Assembly: GCA_016234155.1 (NCBI GenBank) | Contig: JACRGZ010000038.1 | Location: 1 to 6,293 of the forward strand | DNA length: 6,293 nt | Source: Nitrospirota bacterium | GTDB taxonomy: Bacteria; Nitrospirota; 9FT-COMBO-42-15; HDB-SIOI813 | Direction: 5' to 3' | Shown here: piece after piece, positions 1 to 4,689 of the stretch | Layout of the letters: every line of letters begins with the position of its first letter | Numbering within the stretch: position 1 is the stretch's first letter | Notes under the pieces: model-generated | What the model was told of the DNA's origin: nothing | What the model saw: only the letters and a program-made list of their open reading frames with translations | The model's database searches: none | Position numbers and translations under genes: made by a program

Positions 1-126
1 GCTTTGTCGGTAGGCTTCATGGCTTCGGTTTCCCTAACCACGCTACCCAAGCTATATGGTTTGTGACCTTTTACCATAAGAGGACTTTCACCTCATAATA
101 AGGGTTGAGCTTTACTCTTGGCACAC
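1..126 (-). mobile_element. Group II intron, 5' end (domain I), partial
   Basis: Read on the minus strand, this stretch begins GTGTGCC at 126, matching the GUGYG 5' end of group II introns. It then carries the hairpin segment GAGGTGAAAGTCCTC and further on AGCTTGGGTAGCG and GGGAAACCGAAGCC. This resembles the usual order of domain I motifs in bacterial group II introns (GGTGAAAGTCC, then a TAGCTTAAG-like segment, then a GGAAACCGAAGG-like segment). The element runs off the window at position 1, so the reverse transcriptase/maturase gene and domains V-VI cannot be seen. It starts only 10 bases past the stop codon of the merR-like gene, whose last bases form a weak 4-bp AGCC/GGCT stem. The call rests on remembered motif layout, not a covariance model; another structured RNA is possible. 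Confidence 0.6.
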
Positions 127-136
127 AGCCCCTGGC

Positions 137-583
137 TCATGTGTGTTCTACAAAAATAGTCGGTACTAAATAAGGATTTTCGTGTGCCGTTTCGTATACC
201 TTGCATGTCTGGCATGTCCTCTGGTTATTAGCACAACATTCAGGGAACTTATCTAAGGACCAGCACGCTGACTTATTTTCTTTATATACCTCGCAACTGT
301 TTCTCTGTTTTGCAGGGCATTTAAGGACCTTCCAGCACGGTGTTGTGAAAAGGAGTCTGCGGATTCCCTCGTAATTTAATCCTTCTTTATGGATGAGGTG
401 CCATATATGCATAATCCATTTCAGTTCAGCCTGTGTGAAGAGCCGGTGGTTGTTCTGTGAATCCCTGTGTGTGCGGAGCAGTCCCTGACGTTCATATTCG
501 CGTATGGTTCCAGGCGAGACATCTGTAAGTTTGGATGCCACGCGTATCGTATAGACCGGCTGTATTTCAGGTTCGTGTGACAT
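137..583 (-). CDS. MerR-family HTH regulator with C-terminal two-CW-like cysteine domain
   Basis: The 148-residue product has an N-terminal MerR winged-helix region. The first helix-turn-helix spans about residues 11-37 (YTIRVASKLTDVSPGTIREY, then ERQGLL), and the wing and following helices span about 47-78 (HRLFTQAEL, then GLNYEGIRRLL). The long dimerisation helix and classical effector domain of MerR proteins are missing. A cysteine-rich tail follows, with CW at 83-84, C89, C97, CW at 107-108, C116-C117, C124 and C127, ending CxxCKVY. This spacing matches what I know as the two-CW domain, so metal or Fe-S binding and redox sensing are inferred, not shown. ATG at 583 is preferred; an in-frame TTG at 592 would add three residues. 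Neither has a clear Shine-Dalgarno. The gene is divergent from the flagellar operon with about 550 noncoding bases between. Its targets are unknown. Confidence 0.8.
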   Translation of the reverse strand: MSHEPEIQPVYTIRVASKLTDVSPGTIREYERQGLLRTHRDSQNNHRLFTQAELKWIMHIWHLIHKEGLNYEGIRRLLFTTPCWKVLKCPAKQRNSCEVYKENKSACWSLDKFPECCANNQRTCQTCKVYETAHENPYLVPTIFVEHT

Positions 584-688
584 AAATTGCAAAGATGTTA
601 TCGGTGAAGGTGAAACAGACTTTAGATGATTGCAGCAAGATAAATTGCCGGTATTGCAAGCAGATATATTGCGACGTTTGTCATAACG

Positions 689-757
689 TAATCCCCCCCC
701 TTTAGAAAACGTAATCCCCCCTAACCCCCCTTTAGAAAAGGGGGGAAGGGGGGATTT
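689..757. repeat. C6/G6 palindromic repeat, one partial plus one full copy
   Basis: A full palindromic element spans 713-756. AATCCCCCC (713-721) is complementary to GGGGGGATT (748-756), and inside it CCCCCCTTT (725-733) pairs with AAAGGGGGG across an AGA loop. A truncated half copy, TAATCCCCCCCC then TTTAGAAAAC, lies immediately upstream at about 689-709. The same family recurs inside flgF and at the start of flgJ. Such elements are dispersed in many copies in some bacterial genomes. It lies about 100 bases upstream of the merR-like gene and far from the flgF promoter, with no regulatory role evident. Confidence 0.85.
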
Positions 758-822
758 GAGGTAGGCAATATTGGTTCTGTACCCTCGGCAAAATATTCCT
801 CTTTTTGAAATCTGAAATATGA

Positions 823-840
823 AATTCCAGAACTGGAATT
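823..840. repeat. Perfect 8-bp dyad AATTCCAG / CTGGAATT
   Basis: AATTCCAG (823-830) is followed by AA and then its exact reverse complement CTGGAATT (833-840). A perfect 18-base palindrome of this kind can be a protein-binding site or a small repeat. It lies about 190 bases upstream of the sigma-54 promoter, within the range where enhancer-binding activators of such promoters bind. That role is only a possibility; no second copy was seen in the window. Confidence 0.5.
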
Positions 841-851
841 AATCATCAAAT

Positions 852-983
852 GAGCCTGTTGCCAAATACCAAATCTGACAAAAAAAATCATGCTGAACTT
901 GTTTCAGCATCTAATGAAATCAATAAGTTACGAGACCCTGAAACAAGTTCAGGGTGACACGTTCTGGTGTGTGCTACAGGCTC
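852..983. mobile_element. MITE-like element with two mirrored hairpins (diverged)
   Basis: The element begins GAGCCTGTTGCCAAAT and ends with the complementary ACAGGCTC, and AAAT lies directly outside both ends (848-851 and 984-987) as a possible target duplication. Its 132-bp length, GAGnCTnTTGC-like terminus and two internal hairpins mirror the two clearer MITEs in this window. The hairpins are ATGCTGAA/TTCAGCAT (890-910, loop CTTGT) and ACCCTGAA/TTCAGGGT (935-955, loop ACAAG). They are inverted copies of each other, so a 15-base segment CTGAACTTGTTTCAG pairs with its complement and the loops are complementary. The inverted repeats are only 8-9 bp before degenerating, so membership in the same family is tentative. 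Confidence 0.4.
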
Positions 984-1027
984 AAATATCAAGGGCATAT
1001 CTGATTTGATTTCTCTGGACTGACAGA

Positions 1028-1043
1028 TGGCACAGGTATTGCT
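1028..1043 (+). promoter_or_regulatory. Sigma-54 (RpoN) promoter for the flg operon
   Basis: TGGCACAGGTATTGCT matches the sigma-54 consensus TGGCACRNNNNTTGCW at every conserved position. GG is at 1029-1030 and GC at 1041-1042, exactly 10 bases apart. Transcription would start near 1054, leaving a leader of roughly 77 bases before flgF. Sigma-54 with an NtrC-type flagellar activator (FlrC, FleQ or FlgR class) controls rod and ring genes in many polar-flagellate bacteria, which fits the downstream genes. No activator gene lies in the window. Confidence 0.85.
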
Positions 1044-1080
1044 TTACATGGAACTTTAGTTTTTCCTTTTCTCTCTTTCT

Positions 1081-1108
1081 TCCCCTCTCTCCATCCGGGG
1101 AGAGGGGA
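1081..1108 (+). repeat. Hairpin repeat in the flgF leader
   Basis: TCCCCTCTC (1081-1089) pairs with GAGAGGGGA (1100-1108) around a 10-base loop, a form common among dispersed bacterial palindromes. It falls within the predicted 5' leader of the flg transcript, ending 12 bases before the AGGAGG ribosome binding site (1121-1126). It could stabilise the leader, but it does not cover the ribosome binding site and has no T-tract, so it is not a terminator. Confidence 0.6.
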
Positions 1109-1130
1109 ACCTAAAGGTATAGGAGGCATA

Positions 1131-1895
1131 GTGAATAAAGGTATTTATCCTGCACTCTCCGGAGGCATTGCCTATGAAAAGATGATTACCGTCATCTCCA
1201 ATAATGTTGCCAATATCAATACTTCAGGGTATAAGGCTGACAGGCCTGTCTTTAAAGTAGACATGCCTTCAGCAGCGCTGGACGGGAATAATCCCCCTCC
1301 CACCCCCTTTTCTAAAGGGGGGCAAGGGGGGATTATAGGGGGATTAGATGACAAATTCTATACAGAGATAGACAGTCTGTTTACAGATTTCAGCGCCGGG
1401 GTAATAAAGCAGACGGGTAACCCCCTGGACTTAGCAATTGAGGGGGATGGTTTTTTTGTAATAGATTCCCCTGATGGGCCACGCTATACAAGAAGCGGCA
1501 ACTTTACCCTCGATGCCTCTAATATGCTTACAACTGTGGATGGGGACATGGTTTCAGGCGATAACGGCCCCATTATTTTAGAGCAGGGGCGGATCACCAT
1601 TGATTCAGAGGGGAGGGTATCGGTCAATGGGAGTGAGGTAAACAGGATAAGGATTGTAGACTTTGACAGGCCGTATAATCTTGAGAAGGATCAGGGTAAT
1701 ATGTTTGCCGGTCTCGGAGAAAGAACGGCGGAAGGGTATAAGATTTTGCAGGGGGCTATTGAGCTGTCTAATGTGAATTCTGTCAAGGAGATGGCATCAA
1801 TGATCACTGTTTTAAGGGGGTATGAATCATATCAGAAGGTGATGACCACACTGGATGAGACATCAGCGAAGGCTAACGAAGTGGGGAGGGTGTAA
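1131..1895 (+). CDS. flgF: Flagellar basal-body rod protein FlgF
   Basis: FlgF is a proximal rod subunit of the flagellar axle, exported by the flagellar type III apparatus. The 254-residue protein shows the N-terminal rod signature (GIYPALSGGIAYEK, then ISNNVANINTSGYKADR, residues about 4-38). It has the central NPLDLAIEGDGFFVI motif near 97-111 and the C-terminal helix with LSNVNSVKEMASMI and YESYQKV. Translation starts at GTG 1131 after a strong AGGAGG at 1121-1126. Residues 53-71 are encoded by a C/G palindromic repeat and read NNPPPTPFSKGGQGGIIGG, a low-complexity insert between the N-terminal helix and the conserved TDFSAG segment. FlgF rather than FlgG is assigned because a clear FlgG follows and this sequence is the more divergent of the two. 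It is the first gene after the sigma-54 promoter; a 460-base gap separates it from flgG. Confidence 0.93.
   Translation: MNKGIYPALSGGIAYEKMITVISNNVANINTSGYKADRPVFKVDMPSAALDGNNPPPTPFSKGGQGGIIGGLDDKFYTEIDSLFTDFSAGVIKQTGNPLDLAIEGDGFFVIDSPDGPRYTRSGNFTLDASNMLTTVDGDMVSGDNGPIILEQGRITIDSEGRVSVNGSEVNRIRIVDFDRPYNLEKDQGNMFAGLGERTAEGYKILQGAIELSNVNSVKEMASMITVLRGYESYQKVMTTLDETSAKANEVGRV
1289..1344. repeat. C/G palindromic repeat translated within flgF
   Basis: AATCCCCC (1290-1297) and GGGGGGATT (1326-1334) form the outer arms, and CCCCCTTT pairs with AAAGGGGG around a TCT loop inside. A further partial copy ATAGGGGGATT follows. The element belongs to the same family as 713-756, read from the other strand. 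It lies wholly within flgF in an open frame, giving the peptide PPPTPFSKGGQGG, which is typical of translated copies of this repeat. Confidence 0.85.
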
Positions 1896-2160
1896 TGGAT
1901 AAAAATCAAAAATCAAACGACCCACTTCGTGGGTACCCCGAAATCAAAATGACAATTCAAAATGCAAAAAGAATTGTAACTACTCAGCAGGTGTTATTTT
2001 TGATCCTCAAGAAAATGAAAAACATATAACAAGAAATGAATAATGAAAATTTGCCTCAAAGAACTGAAAGAGACACATGTTACATTACAAATTATCCGAA
2101 GAAAACCTCAAACACTTAAACATTTTCCATTTTTTGTTTAGTGTTATTCATTATCATTAA
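1896..2160. other. AT-rich noncoding spacer after flgF
   Basis: No convincing gene is present. The start is an A/C-rich stretch with repeated AAATCAAA and CAAAAT words, of the kind found in dispersed repeats. It holds a perfect small hairpin ACCCAC-TTC-GTGGGT at 1920-1934. Further on, AACACTTAAAC (2111-2121) pairs imperfectly with GTTTAGTGTT (2136-2145). Neither hairpin is GC-rich with a following T-tract, so no intrinsic terminator is called. The spacer ends at the ATTAA target duplication of the MITE at 2161. Confidence 0.6.
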
Positions 2161-2290
2161 GAGGCTCTTGCAAAAGTATAAAAATGTTGACATTCCCGCA
2201 TGATTTAAGCGGGAATATAGTGTTTTATTACATAAAATCATATCCCCGATAGAAGATTTCGGGGATGACATAGACTTTTGCAAGAGCCTC
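2161..2290 (-). mobile_element. 130-bp MITE, copy A, between flgF and flgG
   Basis: The element begins GAGGCTCTTGCAAAAGTATA and ends with the complement of GAGGCTCTTGCAAAAGTCTA, giving 20-bp terminal inverted repeats with one mismatch. ATTAA sits directly outside both ends (2156-2160 and 2291-2295), a 5-bp target duplication. Inside are two hairpins, one with arms ATTCCCGC/GCGGGAAT and one with arms ATCCCCGA/TCGGGGAT. Read on the minus strand it differs from copy B (4721-4850) at about ten of 130 positions by hand alignment. No transposase is encoded, so movement would need a transposase in trans. The parent insertion-sequence family was not identified. Confidence 0.9.
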
Positions 2291-2315
2291 ATTAAGTTAT
2301 TCAATATGCTGAGTA

Positions 2316-2336
2316 GTAGGGTGGGCATTGCCCACC
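2316..2336. repeat. GTAGGGTGGGC...GCCCACC hairpin before flgG
   Basis: GGTGGGC (2320-2326) pairs with GCCCACC (2330-2336) across a 3-base ATT loop. The 21-base unit starting GTAGGGTGGGC recurs with four differences inside flgA at 3311-3331. It ends three bases before the AGGAGG ribosome binding site of flgG, which stays unpaired. Confidence 0.65.
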
Positions 2337-2355
2337 AAAAGGAGGGGCATAAAAA

Positions 2356-3144
2356 ATGATGCGTTCACTGTATATTTCAGCAACTGGGATGGAGGCGCAG
2401 CAGCTCAATATAGATATTATCTCTAACAACCTTGCAAATGTTAATACTGCAGGATTCAAGAAGAGCAGGGGGGATTTTCAGGATCTGCTGTACCAGACTA
2501 TGAGGATGGCAGGTGCGCCGTCCGGTTCAGGCACACAGGTGCCTGCCGGTATCCAGATGGGGTCGGGCGTACGTCCTGCCTCTGTCCAGAGGATATTTAC
2601 ACAGGGTGATTTTCAGAACACACAGAATTCACTTGACCTTGCAATAGAGGGGGATGGTTTTTTTCAGATTGTAATGCCTGATGGGACAGCGGCGTATACA
2701 AGGGCAGGATCATTCAAGAAAGACAGCTCCGGCAGGGTAGTAACATCAGATGGTTTTACAGTTGAACCTTCTATTACTATTCCGGCTGATGCACTTAATG
2801 TTACTATCAGTGCAAACGGCACGGTATCCATACTCCAGGCAGGTAATCCGGTGCCGACAGAGATAGGGACAATACAACTCACAAGGTTTTCAAATCCGTC
2901 TGGGCTGAATTCCATCGGCAGAAACCTCTTCCTTCCGACAGCGGCATCCGGGGAGGCTATTGCCGGCACACCCGGGGAGACAGGGTTCGGGACAATTGCA
3001 CAGGGCTTTATTGAGGCATCGAATGTCAATATTGCTGAAGAGCTTGTAAACATGATTATAGGCCAGAGGGCATATGAGATTAACTCGAAGGCGATACAGA
3101 CTGCAGATGAGATGATGCGGACGGCGAATGAGGTGAAGAGGTAA
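2356..3144 (+). CDS. flgG: Flagellar basal-body distal rod protein FlgG
   Basis: FlgG forms the distal rod, the drive-shaft segment that runs through the P- and L-rings to the hook. The 262-residue length is standard for the family. The N-terminus carries MRSLYISATGMEAQQLNID and the rod motif ISNNLANVNTAGFKKSR (about 23-39). FQDLLYQT and the FlgG-typical GSGVRP follow, then NSLDLAIEGDGFFQI near 92-106. The C-terminus ends in EASNVNIAEELVNMIIGQRAYE and the IQTADEMM helix, both highly conserved. ATG at 2356 follows AGGAGG (2340-2345) by 10 bases; an adjacent second ATG at 2359 could also serve. No repeat insertion was seen in the coding sequence, in contrast to most neighbours. flgA follows after a 79-base spacer that carries a long GC-rich hairpin. 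Confidence 0.97.
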   Translation: MMRSLYISATGMEAQQLNIDIISNNLANVNTAGFKKSRGDFQDLLYQTMRMAGAPSGSGTQVPAGIQMGSGVRPASVQRIFTQGDFQNTQNSLDLAIEGDGFFQIVMPDGTAAYTRAGSFKKDSSGRVVTSDGFTVEPSITIPADALNVTISANGTVSILQAGNPVPTEIGTIQLTRFSNPSGLNSIGRNLFLPTAASGEAIAGTPGETGFGTIAQGFIEASNVNIAEELVNMIIGQRAYEINSKAIQTADEMMRTANEVKR

Positions 3145-3149
3145 GACCA

Positions 3150-3207
3150 CCCCCACCCTATCCCTCCCCCGATACCCGATCATGGGGGGAGGGAAAAAGG
3201 GAGGGGG
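3150..3207. repeat. Long GC-rich hairpin repeat between flgG and flgA
   Basis: CCCTCCCCC (3162-3170) pairs perfectly with GGGGGAGGG (3185-3193). An outer pair, CCCCCACCC (3150-3158) with GGGAGGGGG (3199-3207), has one mismatch, giving a nested stem across most of the spacer. It lacks a terminal T-run, so it is better read as a dispersed palindromic repeat than a terminator. In the polycistronic RNA it could affect processing or stability between flgG and flgA. An ATG inside it (3182) is in frame with flgA but encodes only GGGKKGGG-type residues and is not taken as a start. Confidence 0.75.
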
Positions 3208-3215
3208 CACAGGGC

Positions 3216-3230
3216 ATTTTCAGATGAAAA
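3216..3230 (+). promoter_or_regulatory. Start-codon dyad of flgA
   Basis: TTTTC (3217-3221) pairs with GAAAA (3226-3230) around AGAT, placing the first two bases of the flgA ATG in the loop. The 16 bases CATTTTCAGATGAAAA at 3215-3230 are identical to those around the flgI start at 4689-4704. AGGG at 3211-3214 may serve as a weak ribosome binding site. A regulatory role is inferred from recurrence only. Confidence 0.3.
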
Positions 3231-3994
3231 GAATATATATCACAGCATTGATTCTTATAGGGATGATGATAACGCTGTCTATTCCTGCCCCGGTCTATTC
3301 TGGTCAGGCCGTAGGGTGGGCGCCCCCCACCGAAAAGGCCTTAGTTCAAGATGCATCGAGGATACTGTCCGCATCAGACGCAGAAAAGATAATAAAAGAA
3401 TATGTAGTTAAACATACACCGTGGGATGAGGATAGGATAAAGGTAAAGAATATATCAATCCCCAATAGGGTTATCCTTTCTTCTGAGTGGGACTATCAGA
3501 TAACCCCTGCCCCAAGAGCGCCGATGATTGGCAGGACGGCATTTTTACTGGATATTATATCAGCCGGAAAGGTTGCACAATCATCCTGGGTGAGCGCTGA
3601 TATAGAGATAGAGGTAGACGTAGTCCTGACATCACGGTCACTTAAAGGCCGTCAGGTAATAACGGAAGATGACATCTATGTCGGGAAAAAAGACCTGTCT
3701 GATCTCCCTGCCGGATATATTTATGATGTAAAGAATATTGCAGGCAAGAGGGTGAAACGATTTCTAAGCGCAAACACACCACTTACAGAAGATATTCTGG
3801 AAGACCCTCCGATGTTTAAACGTGGTGACAAGGTCTTTATTGTAGCTGAGTCTGAGACATTAAAGGTGACTGCAATGGGTGTAGCCGGTGAGGATGGATA
3901 CCGGGGAAAACAGGTTAAGGTGACTAATCTACAGTCAAAGAAGGAAGTGTTCGCTGATGTTGTGGATGGCGGGACAGTAAGTGTCAGGTGGTGA
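3224..3994 (+). CDS. flgA: Flagellar P-ring assembly chaperone FlgA
   Basis: FlgA is a periplasmic chaperone that helps FlgI subunits assemble into the P-ring. From ATG 3224 the protein has 256 residues. A Sec signal peptide (MKRIYI, a hydrophobic core, then PAPVYS) probably ends near residue 26. The middle carries AEKIIKEYVVKHTPWDEDRI. The C-terminal half has the SAF/FlgA-type domain with LKGRQVITEDDI, AGKRVKRFLSANTPLTEDIL and MFKRGDKV, then GYRGKQVKVTNLQSKKEV, and ends in the family's characteristic strand (VDGGTVSVRW). A start at 3182 would add 14 glycine/lysine-rich residues from the upstream repeat and is rejected because it would bury the signal peptide. Residues about 30-36 (VGWAPPT) are encoded by a small repeat shared with the flgG leader. 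flgH begins 12 bases after the stop. The P-ring gene flgI is two genes downstream, which supports the assignment. Confidence 0.92.
   Translation: MKRIYITALILIGMMITLSIPAPVYSGQAVGWAPPTEKALVQDASRILSASDAEKIIKEYVVKHTPWDEDRIKVKNISIPNRVILSSEWDYQITPAPRAPMIGRTAFLLDIISAGKVAQSSWVSADIEIEVDVVLTSRSLKGRQVITEDDIYVGKKDLSDLPAGYIYDVKNIAGKRVKRFLSANTPLTEDILEDPPMFKRGDKVFIVAESETLKVTAMGVAGEDGYRGKQVKVTNLQSKKEVFADVVDGGTVSVRW
3311..3331. repeat. GTAGGGTGGGC hairpin translated within flgA
   Basis: GTAGGGTGGGC and the closing CCCACC match the 2316-2336 repeat with four differences over 21 bases. GGTGGG (3315-3320) can pair with CCCACC (3326-3331). It encodes VGWAPPT, immediately after the predicted signal-peptide cleavage site, where extra residues should be harmless. 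Confidence 0.55.
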
Positions 3995-3997
3995 GGC

Positions 3998-4014
3998 TAT
4001 TTCCAGATGAAATA
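3998..4014 (+). promoter_or_regulatory. Start-codon dyad of flgH
   Basis: TATTTC (3998-4003) pairs with GAAATA (4009-4014) around CAGAT, which contains the first two bases of the flgH ATG. Sequence differs from the flgA and flgI dyads but pairing is kept: the T at 4000-4001 side and the GAAATA side change together. The GAGG at 3993-3996, 10 bases before the ATG, remains outside the stem as a ribosome binding site. Function is inferred from recurrence. Confidence 0.3.
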
Positions 4015-4618
4015 TATTTTGATTGTTACACTATTTATTTTCTCTACAGGTTCTGCTCTGGTTATGGCAGAAGGGGAAGATGGTTCCCTGTGGTCTGAGG
4101 AGAGACCCCACTCATTTCTCTTCAGTGATTTTAAGGCGGGCAGGGTTGGTGATGTGGTTACTATACGCATAGTTGAGAGTTCGCAGGGGAATAAGAATGC
4201 GTCTACAAAGACAGAGAAGGACTCGAGCATATCTGCATCGTTATCCGCATTCTTCGGGATGTCTGATAATAAATTATCCCAGGGATCTCTCGGTGCAGAG
4301 ACCAGTGAGAAACATGACGGCTCAGGTTCTACGTCAAGGAGCAGCCAGCTAACGGCAGTTATAACGGCGAAGGTTATGGATGTGCTGCCAAACGGGAACC
4401 TTATGATAGACGGGAGACGTGAGGTGATAGTAAATAACGAGACCCAGATCATATCAATCAATGGAATTATAAGGCCTGAGGATATAGGCCCTAACAATAC
4501 TATACTTTCTACTTATATAGCAGATGCCAAGGTTACATATACCGGGGAAGGTGTAATATCCGACAAACAGCGTGTTGGATGGTTTGTGAGGTTGATGGAT
4601 GCGCTATGGCCCTTTTAG
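4007..4618 (+). CDS. flgH: Flagellar L-ring protein FlgH (no lipobox)
   Basis: FlgH forms the L-ring, the outer-membrane bushing around the distal rod. The 203-residue protein has a signal peptide (MKYILIVTLFIF, then ALVMA, cleavage near residue 21). The FlgH core follows: SLWSEERPHSFLFSDFKAGRVGD, then VVTIRIVESS, a Ser/Thr-rich segment (about 60-118), and TAKVMDVLPNGNLMIDGRREV. The C-terminal signature runs ISINGIIRPEDI, NNTILSTYIADAKV and GEGVISDKQRVGW, ending in ALWPF. Enterobacterial FlgH is a lipoprotein acylated on a cysteine, but this protein contains no cysteine at all. An in-frame stop (the flgA TGA) lies just upstream of ATG 4007, so no longer start could supply one. It would have to be anchored some other way. 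The position between flgA and flgI is normal for the operon. Confidence 0.95.
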   Translation: MKYILIVTLFIFSTGSALVMAEGEDGSLWSEERPHSFLFSDFKAGRVGDVVTIRIVESSQGNKNASTKTEKDSSISASLSAFFGMSDNKLSQGSLGAETSEKHDGSGSTSRSSQLTAVITAKVMDVLPNGNLMIDGRREVIVNNETQIISINGIIRPEDIGPNNTILSTYIADAKVTYTGEGVISDKQRVGWFVRLMDALWPF

Positions 4619-4625
4619 GGGAGTA

Positions 4626-4679
4626 TGGAGTGCAACTACTCCAGTCGTTGCATGCAAAATCTGGAGATTTTGCACTCCA
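4626..4679. repeat. Nested inverted repeat in the flgH-flgI spacer
   Basis: TGGAGTGCAA (4626-4635) is complementary to TTGCACTCCA (4670-4679). Inside is a perfect 9-bp stem, TGCAAAATC (4653-4661) with GATTTTGCA (4666-4674), closed by a TGGA tetraloop; the two pairings overlap and would be alternatives. The sequence has the look of a dispersed repeat. Its reading frame is open and continuous with flgI back to an ATG at 4599, which is why a longer flgI could be misannotated. No T-tract follows, so it is not called a terminator. Confidence 0.65.
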
Positions 4680-4689
4680 GAAGCTTCGC

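Noticed and set aside
674..689. ACGTT / AACGT dyad upstream of the merR-like gene as an autoregulatory operator
   Set aside because: The arms are only 5 bp, and no convincing -35/-10 pair with MerR-type long spacing was found around it.
713..756. C6/G6 palindrome as a Rho-independent terminator
   Set aside because: The stem is strong but no T-run follows on either strand, and the same element occurs inside genes, so it is a dispersed repeat.
687..757. Clustered repeats as a CRISPR array
   Set aside because: The copies are adjoining palindromes without regularly spaced unique spacers, and no cas gene is present.
1895..2029. A 44-codon ORF starting in a TAATG overlap with the flgF stop
   Set aside because: It has a purine-rich stretch upstream, but it is mostly AAATCAAA-type repeat and a small hairpin, with no recognisable protein features. 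The overlap is probably chance.
2116..2328. Minus-strand ORF across MITE copy A
   Set aside because: It is largely the MITE read in the frame that is also open in copy B (RLLQKSMSSPKSSIGDM). It has no family features or ribosome binding site, and the MITE is too short to encode a transposase.
2664..3210. Minus-strand ORFs opposite flgG and its downstream spacer
   Set aside because: They are antisense to a strongly conserved gene and have no recognisable domains.
3182..3223. Longer flgA start at ATG 3182
   Set aside because: It lies inside the GC-rich hairpin repeat and adds glycine/lysine residues before an otherwise normal signal peptide that starts MKRIYI at 3224.
3997..4497. Minus-strand ORF opposite flgH
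   Set aside because: It is antisense to well-conserved FlgH sequence and shows no protein-family features of its own.
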